Shown here: positions 29,199 through 38,507 of the stretch, in pieces
How positions within the stretch are numbered: position 1 is the stretch's first letter
Layout: each line of letters opens with the position of its first letter
Source of the DNA: Clostridia bacterium
GTDB lineage: Bacteria > Bacillota > Sulfobacillia > JAJZYS01 > JAJYTV01
Assembly (NCBI GenBank): GCA_027420455.1
Contig: DAIBJA010000046.1
Location: forward strand, 1 to 41,891
Direction of reading: 5' to 3'
Length of the DNA: 41,891 bases
Notes under the pieces: model-generated
Told to the model about the DNA's origin: nothing
Databases searched by the model: none
What the model saw: the letters and a program-made list of their open reading frames with translations, nothing else
Program-made: the position numbers and the translations under genes

Positions 29199-30062
29199 TT
29201 AAGGTCGCATTGCGCCTTCGCCGGCCGGGCGGACTTCCTCGTCCTGCGGGAGCTCCACTCGGCGCGCGGTGATGTTGGCGCTCAGAACATTCTGGGCCGT
29301 CATCTGCTCCACCATCAGCCGCACGCGATCCCTGGCACGGGCCAGGGCCGTCGGCAGGTGGTGCCCGAAGACGACGGTGACGTCGAGGTGGAGCACAAGG
29401 CCCTCCGGCCACGTCTCCATGGCCACCCGGCGCACCCTTGCGATGCCGGCGATCTCCTCCGCGGCGTGGGCCGCGATCGCGGATACGGCCTTGTCGTCGA
29501 TCGTGAAGCGGCCGAGGTAGCTCCAGGTCGGCCGCACAACCGACTTCTCGATCACCATGGCACGGCGCTGGCCGCCGCTGCCCCGCAGGATGAAGCGGAG
29601 GGGGTCCACAAGATAGCCCGAGAACGTGCGCTTCACCTCGACGATGGGCGCCGGGATGACGTGCTTGCCCTGCTCGCGGCGGATCTGCTGCGCGTGCAGG
29701 ATCTCCTCGGGACTCGCGATGTCCTCGATGTGCACTACTTCCGCCGGCTGCGGCAGCCCGAGCACCTCGCAGATGCGTCGCACCATGCCGAGCGATGTGC
29801 CGAGCACCAGGACACGCCTCGGCTGGATTTCGCCCAGACGCTTGCGCATGGCCTGGGCATCGTCCGCGTCGGCGAAGATCGCCCGCCGCACGGCTGCCAG
29901 TTTGGACGGGGCACGCTTCGCGGACTCCCCCGCGAGGATCTTTCCCTCGCGCACCAGGAGTCCGTCATCTATGATCGCCTCGGCGCCACGCTGGATGGCG
30001 ACAAGTGACGCCCGATGGCTCTTGCCGGTGCCGCTCGGACCTACAAGCGCCACGACCTGCAA
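29199..30062 (-). CDS. P-loop nucleotide-binding domain fused to an Asp23/Gls24-like domain; function unknown
   Basis: Walker A GPSGTGKSH near the N-terminus; C-terminal GRFTIDDKAVSAIAAHAAEEIAGIARVRRVAMETWPEGLVLHLDVTVVFGHHLPTALARARDRVRLMVEQMTAQNVLSANITARRV is Asp23/Gls24-like. Confidence 0.7.
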   Translation of the reverse strand: MQVVALVGPSGTGKSHRASLVAIQRGAEAIIDDGLLVREGKILAGESAKRAPSKLAAVRRAIFADADDAQAMRKRLGEIQPRRVLVLGTSLGMVRRICEVLGLPQPAEVVHIEDIASPEEILHAQQIRREQGKHVIPAPIVEVKRTFSGYLVDPLRFILRGSGGQRRAMVIEKSVVRPTWSYLGRFTIDDKAVSAIAAHAAEEIAGIARVRRVAMETWPEGLVLHLDVTVVFGHHLPTALARARDRVRLMVEQMTAQNVLSANITARRVELPQDEEVRPAGEGAMRP

Positions 30063-30155
30063 AGACCTTCCCGTCCTTCTTCCGGCCCGCGCCCGCCTAT
30101 GCGCGGCAGAGGCCGGTTCCTGCTCGCATGATAGCAGATGCGTTCGATGAACGGT

Positions 30156-30521
30156 TCAGGCCTCCGGCGCGAGGTCGGGTCGCAGGGACAGCGTCCCGTG
30201 AAGGTAAACCGGCACGAGGCGCTGACGCTCGGGGCGCTCCACCTCCACGAGGACGCGGATCATCCTCTGGGGCATTCCCGGCACGGCCGTCTCCACGGCG
30301 CCGAGCAACGGGACGTCGGTCCAGCCCAGCCGGCGCGCGGCATACGCGGGGAACGCCGCGTCGAGATCGGGTGTCATGGTGAAGAAGGCGGCCACGACCT
30401 CAAGAACCCGGATACCGTTCCGCTCCACGATGGCGTCGATCAGCTCTGCGGTGGCATCCCAGATCGCCTCGGGGCTGTTCTCTCTCGCGATCGTCGCTCC
30501 GCGCACGGCGCTAACGGCCAT
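30156..30521 (-). CDS. aroH: Chorismate mutase, AroH class
   Basis: MAVSAVRGATIARENSPEAIWDATAELIDAIVERNGIRVLEVVAAFFTMTPDLDAAFPAYAAR...PQRMIRVLVEVE. Confidence 0.93.
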   Translation of the reverse strand: MAVSAVRGATIARENSPEAIWDATAELIDAIVERNGIRVLEVVAAFFTMTPDLDAAFPAYAARRLGWTDVPLLGAVETAVPGMPQRMIRVLVEVERPERQRLVPVYLHGTLSLRPDLAPEA

Positions 30522-31299
30522 AACCCACCTCTTCACGCAATGTCGTCGCAGCTCGGCGGGCTGCCTCAAGCGTCTCGGGCAGGCCCTGCGCGACGTCCGC
30601 CAGTATCGCGCCGAGTTCCCGTGTGGCCGCCTCAACCGCCGGACTGTTCAAGTCGAGGATCTCCTGCCACAGTCCGGTCGGACTCGTCGCGACGCGCAGC
30701 ATCTCAAGCGCCGCGGGCCCGAGGAGTTCCACCGGCCGCTCCTTCAGCATCAGAGCCAGGGCGCAGCTGAAGGTGTAGCAGAGATGCGAGGTGACGGCGA
30801 CCTCCCGGTCGTGGTCGCCGGGGTCCAGCCAGATGGGCACCGCCCCAACCGAGCGCACGAGCGCCTCGGCCGCCTCCCCGGGACCGCCGCCGGCACAGAG
30901 GGCGAAACCCCGTCCGGCGAAGAGCCCCGTCTGCGCGGCGCCCGGTCCGGAACCGGCATTCCCGGCCAAAGGATGTCCGCCGACAAAGGGCAGGCCCCGT
31001 TGTCGCGCGGCGGCGCAGATGGGCTGTTTCACGGACCCGGTGTCGAGCCAGAGGGGCGCCTGCCACGGAGCGTCGAGCAGGGCGATACTCGCCTTGGGCG
31101 GCGCGGCGAGCACGATGCAATCGAATCGTCCGTCCATTTCAGGGATGCTTCCCCTGATGGCGCCAGCCGCCGAAGCCGCCTCGCAATGCTCTGGCGACAC
31201 GTCGTAACCCCAGATTTCGTGCCCCAAAGCCGTCAGATCAAGGGCCAGGGATGTGCCGATGAGGCCGAGCCCCGCGATCAAGATCCGCACAGAGCTCAC
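30511..31299 (-). CDS. tyrA: Prephenate dehydrogenase
   Basis: ILIAGLGLIGTSLALDLTALGHEIWGYDVS; DTGSVKQPICAAARQRGLPFVGGHPLAGNAGSGP; VAVTSHLCYTFSCALAL. GTG start within the longer track ORF. Confidence 0.92.
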   Translation of the reverse strand: MSSVRILIAGLGLIGTSLALDLTALGHEIWGYDVSPEHCEAASAAGAIRGSIPEMDGRFDCIVLAAPPKASIALLDAPWQAPLWLDTGSVKQPICAAARQRGLPFVGGHPLAGNAGSGPGAAQTGLFAGRGFALCAGGGPGEAAEALVRSVGAVPIWLDPGDHDREVAVTSHLCYTFSCALALMLKERPVELLGPAALEMLRVATSPTGLWQEILDLNSPAVEAATRELGAILADVAQGLPETLEAARRAATTLREEVGYGR

Positions 31300-31343
31300 C
31301 CCCGTCCCAGCTTGAGGCGCCGCCAATGGCGGCCGGCTATGGC

Positions 31344-31784
31344 CTATTCGGGGTGCGCAACGACGCGGCTGCGCATCTCCGACAGGATCTCGGGCGGAAA
31401 CGGTATGGCGCGCCGGATGCTGCGGTCGAGGTGCGCAGCGATGAACTCGCACGTCGCGACGAGCTGGCCGTCTCTCGACAGGCGGAGAGAATGCCGATAG
31501 CGGATGGTCTTCTCCCGCACCTCGAGCAGATCGGTGTAGACGGCGACGGTGTCTCCTGGAAAGAGCTCCTTGTGGTAGGTCGCCTCCTGCGTCAGGGCAG
31601 CCATGCCGAAGCCGCTCGACTCGAAGTACGGCCGCCCGAGGCCGAGCCGGCCGAAGAATCCCCAGTTCGCCGCATCGAAGATCTCCGCATAGCGCGCGAT
31701 GTTGATGTGGCCCATGTGATCCGCTTCCCAGGGATACACGACGCCGACATAGGTCGGCTCGAGGTTCTGCTCGTTCAGCGACAA
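31344..31784 (-). CDS. Acyl-CoA thioesterase (hotdog fold, 4HBT-like)
   Basis: YPWEADHMGHINIARYAEIFDAANWGFF; TTG start after AGGAGGGGG. Confidence 0.85.
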   Translation of the reverse strand: MSLNEQNLEPTYVGVVYPWEADHMGHINIARYAEIFDAANWGFFGRLGLGRPYFESSGFGMAALTQEATYHKELFPGDTVAVYTDLLEVREKTIRYRHSLRLSRDGQLVATCEFIAAHLDRSIRRAIPFPPEILSEMRSRVVAHPE

Positions 31785-31915
31785 GGCTCCCCCTCCTGGC
31801 AGGTGCGCTGGCGAACCATTCGCGCTGCGCTGCAATACGGTACATGAGGCTGACGGACCATGGGCGACGCCCCACGGTCCAGGCTCTAGACCTGTGCCAA
31901 GAGGGGCGAAGCGGT

Positions 31916-33817
31916 GTGTGCGGAATCGCCGGTTGGATCGATTGGCAGAAGGACCTGAGGCAGGAGGCGGCACTCCTCGAGCGCATGGTGTCCGCGTTGA
32001 CGCCGCGGGGCCCCGACGATGCGGGCCTCAAGCTCGAGCGGCACGTGGCGCTCGGACACCGCAGGCTGATCGTCGTGGATCCCGAGGGCGGTGCGCAGCC
32101 CATGACGCGACGCTACGGCGCACGCGAGCTGACCATCGTGTACAACGGCGAGCTCTACAACACCGAAGATCTCAGGCGGCCCCTCCTGGCGCAGGGCTAT
32201 CGCTTCCGCGGACATTCCGACACCGAGGTGCTCCTCGCCGCCTATGCGGCCTGGGGCGACACGTGCCTCACTCGCCTCAACGGCATCTTCGCGTTCGCCA
32301 TCTGGGACCGCCAGCGCGAGGAGCTCTTCCTGGCGCGCGACCGGCTCGGCGTGAAGCCTCTGTTCTACGCTCCGAGGCCGGACGCCTTCCTCTTCGCCTC
32401 GGAGCTCAAGGGCCTGCTCGCACATCCCCTGGTGCCACCGGAGCTCGACCGGGACGGGCTCGCCGAAGTCTTCCTCATGGCCCCTGCCCGCACTCCGGGA
32501 CACGGCGTCTTCCGCGGCGTCGCGGAGCTGCGTCCAGGTCATGCCCTGCGCCACAGCAGGAGGGGCACCCAGATCACACGCTACTGGGCGCTGGAGGCCA
32601 AGGAACACACCGATGACACCGAGGCGACGGTGCACACCGTGCGCGATCTCCTGCGCGACACCATCGAGCGCCAGCTCGTATCCGACGTCGGCGTCTCGGC
32701 ACTGCTCTCGGGCGGTCTGGATTCGAGCGCGGTCACGGCGTTCGCCAGCGCCGCCCTGAGGCGCGATGGCCGACCGCCCCTCAGGACCTGGGCCGTCGAG
32801 TTCGCAGACATGGCCGAGCACTTCCGGCCGTCCGACTTCCAGACCTCTCTCGACGGCCCCTGGGCGGCCAAGGTGGCGGCGTATCTCGGCACCGACCACC
32901 GGACAGTCACCTTGGGCGCGCGCGAGGTCGCGGACGCGCTCGATGCCGCCACGATGGCGCGGGATCTGCCCGGCATGGCGGACGTGGACAGCTCGCTCTA
33001 CCTCTTCTGCAAGGAGATCAAGGAGGAATCCACCGTCGCCCTCTCCGGTGAATCGGCCGACGAGGTATTCGGCGGCTATCCCTGGTTCGTGCGGCCCGAT
33101 GCGCTGGCCGCCCGCACGTTCCCATGGGCTCTGCGCCAGAGCGACCGGCTCGCGCTGCTCGATCCCGACTTCGTCCGCTACCTCGACGCCGACGCCTACG
33201 TCGCCTGGCGGTACGAGGACGCTCTGGCAGAGGTGCCGCGACTGCCCGGCGAATCCGTGACCGAGGCGCGCATGCGCGAGATCCTGCACCTCAACATCAC
33301 CCGCTTTCTGCCGACGCTCCTCGATCGCAAGGACCGCATGAGCATGGCGTCCGGCCTGGAGGTGCGGGTGCCGTTCTGCGACCACCGCCTGGTGGAGTAC
33401 GTCTTCAACATCCCCTGGTCCATGAAGACACTGCGCGGCCAGCGCAAGGGCATCCTGCGCGAGGCACTGCGCGGCGACCTGCCCGACGATGTCGTGGACC
33501 GCCCGAAGAGCCCCTACCCGTCGACGCCGGATCCGCGCTTCCTGCAAACGGTGCGCAAGGGTGCGCTCGAAGTGCTGGCGGATCCGCGCTCACCGCTGCA
33601 GGGACTACTCAACCGACCGGCGATCGAACGTCTGGCCCGCGCGGACCAGGATCCCTTCGCTCTCCCCTGGTTTTCGCAGCTCATGGGACTCGCCCAGTGG
33701 TTCGCGTATGTGCTTCAGCTCGAAACGTTCATGCGCCGCGGACCTGTCACGACCCCATACCGCCCCGGGCGGCGGCTCGACGTCCTCACGCCAGCCGAGG
33801 CGGCGGGCGCGGACTGA
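31916..33817 (+). CDS. asnB: Asparagine synthase (glutamine-hydrolyzing)
   Basis: GTG start giving MCGIAGWIDW with N-terminal Cys; RGPDDAGL; SALLSGGLDSSAV; SGESADEVFGGYPWF. Confidence 0.95.
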   Translation: MCGIAGWIDWQKDLRQEAALLERMVSALTPRGPDDAGLKLERHVALGHRRLIVVDPEGGAQPMTRRYGARELTIVYNGELYNTEDLRRPLLAQGYRFRGHSDTEVLLAAYAAWGDTCLTRLNGIFAFAIWDRQREELFLARDRLGVKPLFYAPRPDAFLFASELKGLLAHPLVPPELDRDGLAEVFLMAPARTPGHGVFRGVAELRPGHALRHSRRGTQITRYWALEAKEHTDDTEATVHTVRDLLRDTIERQLVSDVGVSALLSGGLDSSAVTAFASAALRRDGRPPLRTWAVEFADMAEHFRPSDFQTSLDGPWAAKVAAYLGTDHRTVTLGAREVADALDAATMARDLPGMADVDSSLYLFCKEIKEESTVALSGESADEVFGGYPWFVRPDALAARTFPWALRQSDRLALLDPDFVRYLDADAYVAWRYEDALAEVPRLPGESVTEARMREILHLNITRFLPTLLDRKDRMSMASGLEVRVPFCDHRLVEYVFNIPWSMKTLRGQRKGILREALRGDLPDDVVDRPKSPYPSTPDPRFLQTVRKGALEVLADPRSPLQGLLNRPAIERLARADQDPFALPWFSQLMGLAQWFAYVLQLETFMRRGPVTTPYRPGRRLDVLTPAEAAGAD

Positions 33818-33830
33818 CGCCCGCCGCCTC
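33797..33830. terminator. Bidirectional terminator hairpin with the asnB stop codon in the loop
   Basis: GAGGCGGCGGGCG-cggactga-CGCCCGCCGCCTC, 13-bp perfect stem between convergent asnB and tlp. Confidence 0.65.
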
Positions 33831-33836
33831 CTGCCG

Positions 33837-34058
33837 CTACTCGCCCCGGTGCGCTTCGTCCTCGATCTCGTCGCGAAAACCCTCGATAGCCTCGCGGCGC
33901 CTCCGGTTCTTGTCCTCGATCGCGTCCACCTGGTCGTCCCGCATGTCGTGCTTGTGCGCGGCCAGCGCATCCTCGGCATCGTCCAGGTTCTCGTACGTGT
34001 CCTCGATGTGCTCCTGGAGCCGCTCGACGTTGTCGGACCGGTCATCTGGCTTCGGCAT
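33837..34058 (-). CDS. tlp: Small acid-soluble spore protein Tlp
   Basis: MPKPDDRSDNVERLQEHIEDTYENLDDAEDAL...AIEDKNRRRREAIEGFRDEIEDEA closely follows the Tlp family pattern. Confidence 0.92.
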   Translation of the reverse strand: MPKPDDRSDNVERLQEHIEDTYENLDDAEDALAAHKHDMRDDQVDAIEDKNRRRREAIEGFRDEIEDEAHRGE

Positions 34059-34101
34059 CGATCATTCCTCCTCGGGGTCGCCGCTCTGGAGCCATGACGA
34101 A

Positions 34102-34244
34102 GGCGCCCCGGCGCATAGCCTGCGCCGGAGCGCCCTCTGCATGCAGCCAAGGGACGGAAAGGCAAGGACATGGCCCCTGGGCGGCGAACCGCTTACCCAT
34201 TGGCGGGGCTGAGACGCCCTGCCCGCGTCGCTTGTCGCAGCGAC
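34102..34244. other. Structured intergenic region with three strong stem-loops
   Basis: 34102..34134 (14-bp stem, one mismatch), 34173..34209 (GCCCC / TGG-GCGG-CGAA-CCGC-TTA-CCA / GGGGC), 34227..34244 (GTCGCT/AGCGAC). Confidence 0.5.
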
Positions 34245-34264
34245 GGCACAGGGGAGCTGGTCGA

Positions 34265-35461
34265 TTGTTCGCGCTCGTCGACGTGAACGCGATGTTCGCG
34301 AGCTGTGCAGCCGCTGAGGAACCAAGCCTCAGAGGGCTTCCGCTCGTTGTTGCCGGCGACCCCTCTGACCGGCGCAGCATCGTCCTCACGGCGAGCTACG
34401 AGGCTCGCGCCTATGGCGTGCGCACGGCGATGCCGGTGCGCGAAGCCATGCGTCTCTGCCCCGACGTTCGCATCGTGCCGCCGGACCGGCAGCTCTATGA
34501 GCGTTACAGCCGGCACCTCTTCGCCACACTGGAAGCATTTACGCCGATCGTCCGCCCTGTTTCGATCGATGAAGGCTACCTCGATCTCACAGGCTGTCCA
34601 GGCCTGCAGGCGGGCCCCGTGGCGCTGGCCGCGGAGATCCGGCGCACCGTGTTCGAGCGGACCGCCCTCTACGTCTCAATCGGCCTCGCCGAGGGACCAT
34701 GGCTCGCCAAGATGGCCGCCGATCTCGCGAAGAAGCGCAGCGACGGCATCCTCCTGCTGTGCCCGGAGGATATGCCGCAGGCCGTGTGGCCGCTCTCCGT
34801 CGACGCGTTCCACGGCATCGGCCCCAAGACCGCAGCGAAGCTTCGCGGCCTCGGCATTCGCACCATCGGCGATCTCGCCACGACGGACCCCGCACGCCTG
34901 CGGTCGTTCGGGGTCCAGGGGCCTCGCATGCGCCGCCTCGCCCGCGGCGAGGAACAAGGCTCCCTGCCGGAGGAGAGCGGCCCCCTCTCGCTCTCCCACG
35001 AAGAGACGTTCGCCCGCGACGTACGCGATCAGGAGGAGCTCCACCCGGCCCTTGTAGCGCTCTGCGACCGGGTCGCAGAGCGGCTGCGCCGCGAGGGATT
35101 CGTTGCGCAGTCGCTCGGGCTGCGTCTTCGCAACAAGGACTTTCGCGACTTCAGCCGACAGGGGCCCCTGCCGGCGCCGAGCACCCGTGCCGAAGACCTG
35201 CGCCGCGCAGCCGAATCCCTCTTGGGGCGCATGCCCGCGACCGCATTTCCCTGCCGTCTGATCGGCGTCACGGCGCACGGACTCACCAAAGCAGGCGCTA
35301 CGGCGCCCGAGCTCTTTCCCGATGATCTGGCCGAGCGGCGAGACAGGCTCTGGCAAGCCGTCAGCGCCGTCCGGGAGCGCTTTGGCCCCGATGCGGTCAA
35401 GCCCCTCGGGGCCGAGGCGACCCGTCCGTCACGCCGCCCATCGGGCCAGTCGAAGGGATAA
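34265..35461 (+). CDS. Y-family DNA polymerase (DinB/UvrX-like)
   Basis: LFALVDVNAMFASCAAAEEPSLRGLPLVVAGDPSDRRSIVLTASYEARAYGVRTAMPVREA; VSIDEGYLDLTG; HhH region FHGIGPKTAAKLRGLGIRTIGDLA. TTG start. Confidence 0.9.
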   Translation: MFALVDVNAMFASCAAAEEPSLRGLPLVVAGDPSDRRSIVLTASYEARAYGVRTAMPVREAMRLCPDVRIVPPDRQLYERYSRHLFATLEAFTPIVRPVSIDEGYLDLTGCPGLQAGPVALAAEIRRTVFERTALYVSIGLAEGPWLAKMAADLAKKRSDGILLLCPEDMPQAVWPLSVDAFHGIGPKTAAKLRGLGIRTIGDLATTDPARLRSFGVQGPRMRRLARGEEQGSLPEESGPLSLSHEETFARDVRDQEELHPALVALCDRVAERLRREGFVAQSLGLRLRNKDFRDFSRQGPLPAPSTRAEDLRRAAESLLGRMPATAFPCRLIGVTAHGLTKAGATAPELFPDDLAERRDRLWQAVSAVRERFGPDAVKPLGAEATRPSRRPSGQSKG

Positions 35462-35518
35462 CACATTATTCCGATCTATATGCTATACTTTGCGTAATTC
35501 GCGCAGGGGGGATATGTC

Positions 35519-36442
35519 ATGTCCATCGCAGACTCTGTGCTTGAACTCATCGGCCGGACGCCGCTCGTCCGGCTGCGCAGAATATCGGCCGAGACGGGAG
35601 TGGAGGTCTGCGCCAAGCTGGAGAGTCGCAACCCCGGCGGGAGCGTCAAGGACCGCATCGCCTTCGCCATGGTCCGCCGGGCGGAGGAGACAGGGCTCCT
35701 CAAGCCGCGGGGCATGATCGTCGAGCCCACGTCCGGCAATACCGGCGTCGGCCTCGCGATGGTAGCCGCGGCCAGCGGCTACCATCTCATCGTGACCATG
35801 CCGGAGTCGGCATCGGTCGAGCGGCGCCAGCTCATGGCCGGCTATGGAGCGGAAGTCGTGCTGACGCCGGCCGCCCAGGGCATGAAGGGGGCCATTGCCC
35901 GGGCCGAGGAGATCGCACGGGAGAAGGGTGCATTCATGCCGCAGCAGTTCGAGAACCCCGCAAACCCCGAGATCCACCGCCGCACCACAGCCGAGGAAAT
36001 CTGGCAGGACACGGAGGGGCGCGTCGACGCGTTCGTGGCCGGCGTCGGCACAGGCGGCACGCTCACGGGCGTGGGCCAGATCCTCAAGGCGCGGGCCGGG
36101 ACGCACATCGCGGCCGTGGAGCCGGAGCTCTCGGCCGTCCTCTCAGGTGGGGCGCATCACCCGCACAAGATCCAGGGCATTGGCGCCGGCTTCGTGCCGC
36201 AGGTGCTCGACCGCTCCGTGATCGACGAGATCCTCACGGTGCCAGAAGCCGACGCCTTCGCGACGGCTCGCGCCCTGATGCGCGAAGAGGGCATCTCGGC
36301 CGGCATCTCAGCTGGCGCCGCCGCCTTCGCCGCCGGCATCATCGCGGCGCGCGCCGGCATGAAGGGCAGGCGCATCGTCGTCATCCTGCCCGACACGGCC
36401 GAGCGCTACCTCTCGACGCCGCTCTTCGCACCGCCGGCCTGA
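35519..36442 (+). CDS. cysK: Cysteine synthase A (O-acetylserine sulfhydrylase)
   Basis: [67 protein letters not shown]. Confidence 0.96.
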   Translation: MSIADSVLELIGRTPLVRLRRISAETGVEVCAKLESRNPGGSVKDRIAFAMVRRAEETGLLKPRGMIVEPTSGNTGVGLAMVAAASGYHLIVTMPESASVERRQLMAGYGAEVVLTPAAQGMKGAIARAEEIAREKGAFMPQQFENPANPEIHRRTTAEEIWQDTEGRVDAFVAGVGTGGTLTGVGQILKARAGTHIAAVEPELSAVLSGGAHHPHKIQGIGAGFVPQVLDRSVIDEILTVPEADAFATARALMREEGISAGISAGAAAFAAGIIAARAGMKGRRIVVILPDTAERYLSTPLFAPPA

Positions 36443-37815
36443 TCGCCGCGCTCGGTCTCCGGCGCGGACGGTAGGATGCAGCGCACGGTGGTGCCCTGCC
36501 CCGCGGCTGACGCGATCTCGAGCGTCGCCCGGTGCGCCTCCGCGATCTCGCGCGCGATGGCGAGCCCGAGACCTGCACCGCCGCCGGCGGCCCGCGCGGG
36601 ATCCGCACGATAGAACCGCTCAAAGGCGTGCAGGCGCGTTTCCTCCGACATGCCCGGCCCCTCGTCCCGCACCTCGAGGATGGCGGCCGGGCCATCCTTG
36701 CGCGCCAGGATATGCACGGTCTGGCCCTCGCCGCCGTACTTGATGGCGTTGTCCACCAGGATCCAGATAAGCTGCTTCAGGAGGTCCCAGTCGGCCTGCA
36801 CCGGCACGACCTCCCGTGTCTCGTCGACGACGGGCGGTGCCCCGGGCAGCGCCTGCGCCTCGGAGACCGTCTCGCCGACGAGCTCGCCCAGATCCAGTTG
36901 GCGTGGCTCGAGCCGCAATCCCTGAGCGCCGCGCGCCAGGAAGAGAAGATCTTGCACGAGGCGCTGCATGCGCTGGGCCTCGCGGCTGATGGTGGAGACC
37001 GCCTCCTCGCGCACCTGCGGATCCGCGGCGGCCCAGCCCTGCAGCAGCTCGGCGTAGCCGGAGATCACCGCGAGCGGCGTCCTCAGTTCATGCGAGGCGT
37101 CCGCGACGAAGCGCGTCTGGCGCGCGAAAGCCGCCTCGAGCCTGTCCAGCATGCGGTTGAAAGCCTGGGCCAGCCGCCCGAGCTCGTCTTGCGGACTTGC
37201 CCCTTCCAGCCGGCGCGAGAGGTCGGTGTCGGAGATCTCCGTCGCGAGATTCGTGAGCCGCCCGACCGGACGCAGAGCCCGCCGCGCAAAGAGGTAGCCG
37301 ACGAGCGCCACGAGGGCGAGGCCAGCAACGCCGCCCTCGATCAGGAGCGCGCGCAGGAGCAAAAGTTCCCCGAAGCTCGCCGCCAGGCTGACCGATACCT
37401 CCACCGCCGCCAGCGGCAGGCCGTGGTACGTGATGGGCAGGCTGACGTAGCTCGCGGGTTCGCCCTTCCAGGTGATCATTTGCTGCACGGACTGCGTGAT
37501 CCGCACCGGCACCGGCAGATAGGGCCTCTGCGACGCGGCGACGACCGTGCCGAACGGGCTGACGATCTGTACGGCGGTCTCGTCCGGCCTGGCACCGAAA
37601 AGGTAGGCCTTGCTGTCGGCCTGCAGGACGTCGAGGTCGCCGCCGTGGGCGAGGAAGTTCTGGCGCGTCGCCTGGGCGACGCTCTGGGCCGTGCGCATCG
37701 CGTCCTGCACCACCTCGTCGCGCAGGAGGGTGAAGATTGCTGCGCCGAGCGCGAAGAGCACCACGGCCATGGCGACCGAGATGAAGACGGTCAGACGGGT
37801 GCTGAGGCTACGCAC
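36406..37815 (-). CDS. HAMP-domain sensor histidine kinase
   Basis: Two [85 protein letters not shown]. Confidence 0.93.
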   Translation of the reverse strand: MRSLSTRLTVFISVAMAVVLFALGAAIFTLLRDEVVQDAMRTAQSVAQATRQNFLAHGGDLDVLQADSKAYLFGARPDETAVQIVSPFGTVVAASQRPYLPVPVRITQSVQQMITWKGEPASYVSLPITYHGLPLAAVEVSVSLAASFGELLLLRALLIEGGVAGLALVALVGYLFARRALRPVGRLTNLATEISDTDLSRRLEGASPQDELGRLAQAFNRMLDRLEAAFARQTRFVADASHELRTPLAVISGYAELLQGWAAADPQVREEAVSTISREAQRMQRLVQDLLFLARGAQGLRLEPRQLDLGELVGETVSEAQALPGAPPVVDETREVVPVQADWDLLKQLIWILVDNAIKYGGEGQTVHILARKDGPAAILEVRDEGPGMSEETRLHAFERFYRADPARAAGGGAGLGLAIAREIAEAHRATLEIASAAGQGTTVRCILPSAPETERGDQAGGAKSGVER

Positions 37816-38485
37816 CAGGGACGTCCTCGCGCAACACGTAGCCGACGCCGCGCACGGTATGCAGGAGCGGTCGCTCGAAGGGCTCGTCGATCTTGCTGCG
37901 CAGCTGGTAGATGTAGACGTCCACGACGTTGGTGGTGCCGTAGAAGTCGTAGCCCCAGACATGCTCGAGGATGGCTTCCCGCGACTGCGGGTGGCTCTGG
38001 TGGCGCATCAGGTACTCGAGCAGGGCGAACTCGCGCTTGGTCAGGTCGATCGGATGTCCCCCCCGCTGCACGCTGCGCTCGAGCCGGTCGAGGCGCAGGT
38101 CCGCGATCTCGAGCACATCCTGCACCGGTCCCTGCTGGCGTCGCACCACCGAGCGGATGCGGGCCAGGAGCTCCTCCAGCTTGAAGGGTTTTGTCAGGTA
38201 GTCGTCGGCGCCGAGATCCAGCCCCTGCACCTTGTCCTCGGTGTGGTCGCGGGCTGTCAGGAGAATGACCGGCACGCCGGAGCGGCGGCGTACCGCCTGC
38301 AGCACCTGCATGCCGCCCAGGCCAGGCAGCATCACGTCGAGCAGCACGAGATCCTGATCGGAAGAGGCGAGCCGAAGGCCCTCCTCGCCGTCGTAGGCGA
38401 CGCTCACCGCGTAGCCCTCGTGTGTCAGGGCCAGTTCGAGATAGCGCGCGAGGTCGCGGTCGTCCTCCACCACGAGAATGCGCAC
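37808..38485 (-). CDS. OmpR-family response regulator
   Basis: VRILVVEDDRDLARYLELALTHEGY...VLLDVMLPGLGG...LLTARDHTEDK...LTKPFKLEELLARI; DNA-binding domain; GTG start after GGGGGG RBS. Confidence 0.93.
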   Translation of the reverse strand: MRILVVEDDRDLARYLELALTHEGYAVSVAYDGEEGLRLASSDQDLVLLDVMLPGLGGMQVLQAVRRRSGVPVILLTARDHTEDKVQGLDLGADDYLTKPFKLEELLARIRSVVRRQQGPVQDVLEIADLRLDRLERSVQRGGHPIDLTKREFALLEYLMRHQSHPQSREAILEHVWGYDFYGTTNVVDVYIYQLRSKIDEPFERPLLHTVRGVGYVLREDVPGA

Positions 38486-38507
38486 GGTCAACCCCCCTAG
38501 CTGCCTG

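Noticed and set aside
29160-29210. Possible Pho box (CTTAACTTTTGTCTGCCATGAT on minus) upstream of phoB
   Set aside because: Only one TTAAC-like element, no convincing direct repeats.
31886-33547. 553-aa minus-strand ORF
   Set aside because: Fully antisense to asnB, which has clear family motifs.
34200-34225. GGGGCTGAGACGCCC resembling the TPP riboswitch CTGAGA element
   Set aside because: Other conserved THI-box segments (e.g. ACCTGATCTGGATAATGCC-like) are absent and the downstream gene is a DNA polymerase.
36532-38184. 550-aa plus-strand ORF
   Set aside because: Antisense to the histidine kinase and response regulator; no recognisable domain.
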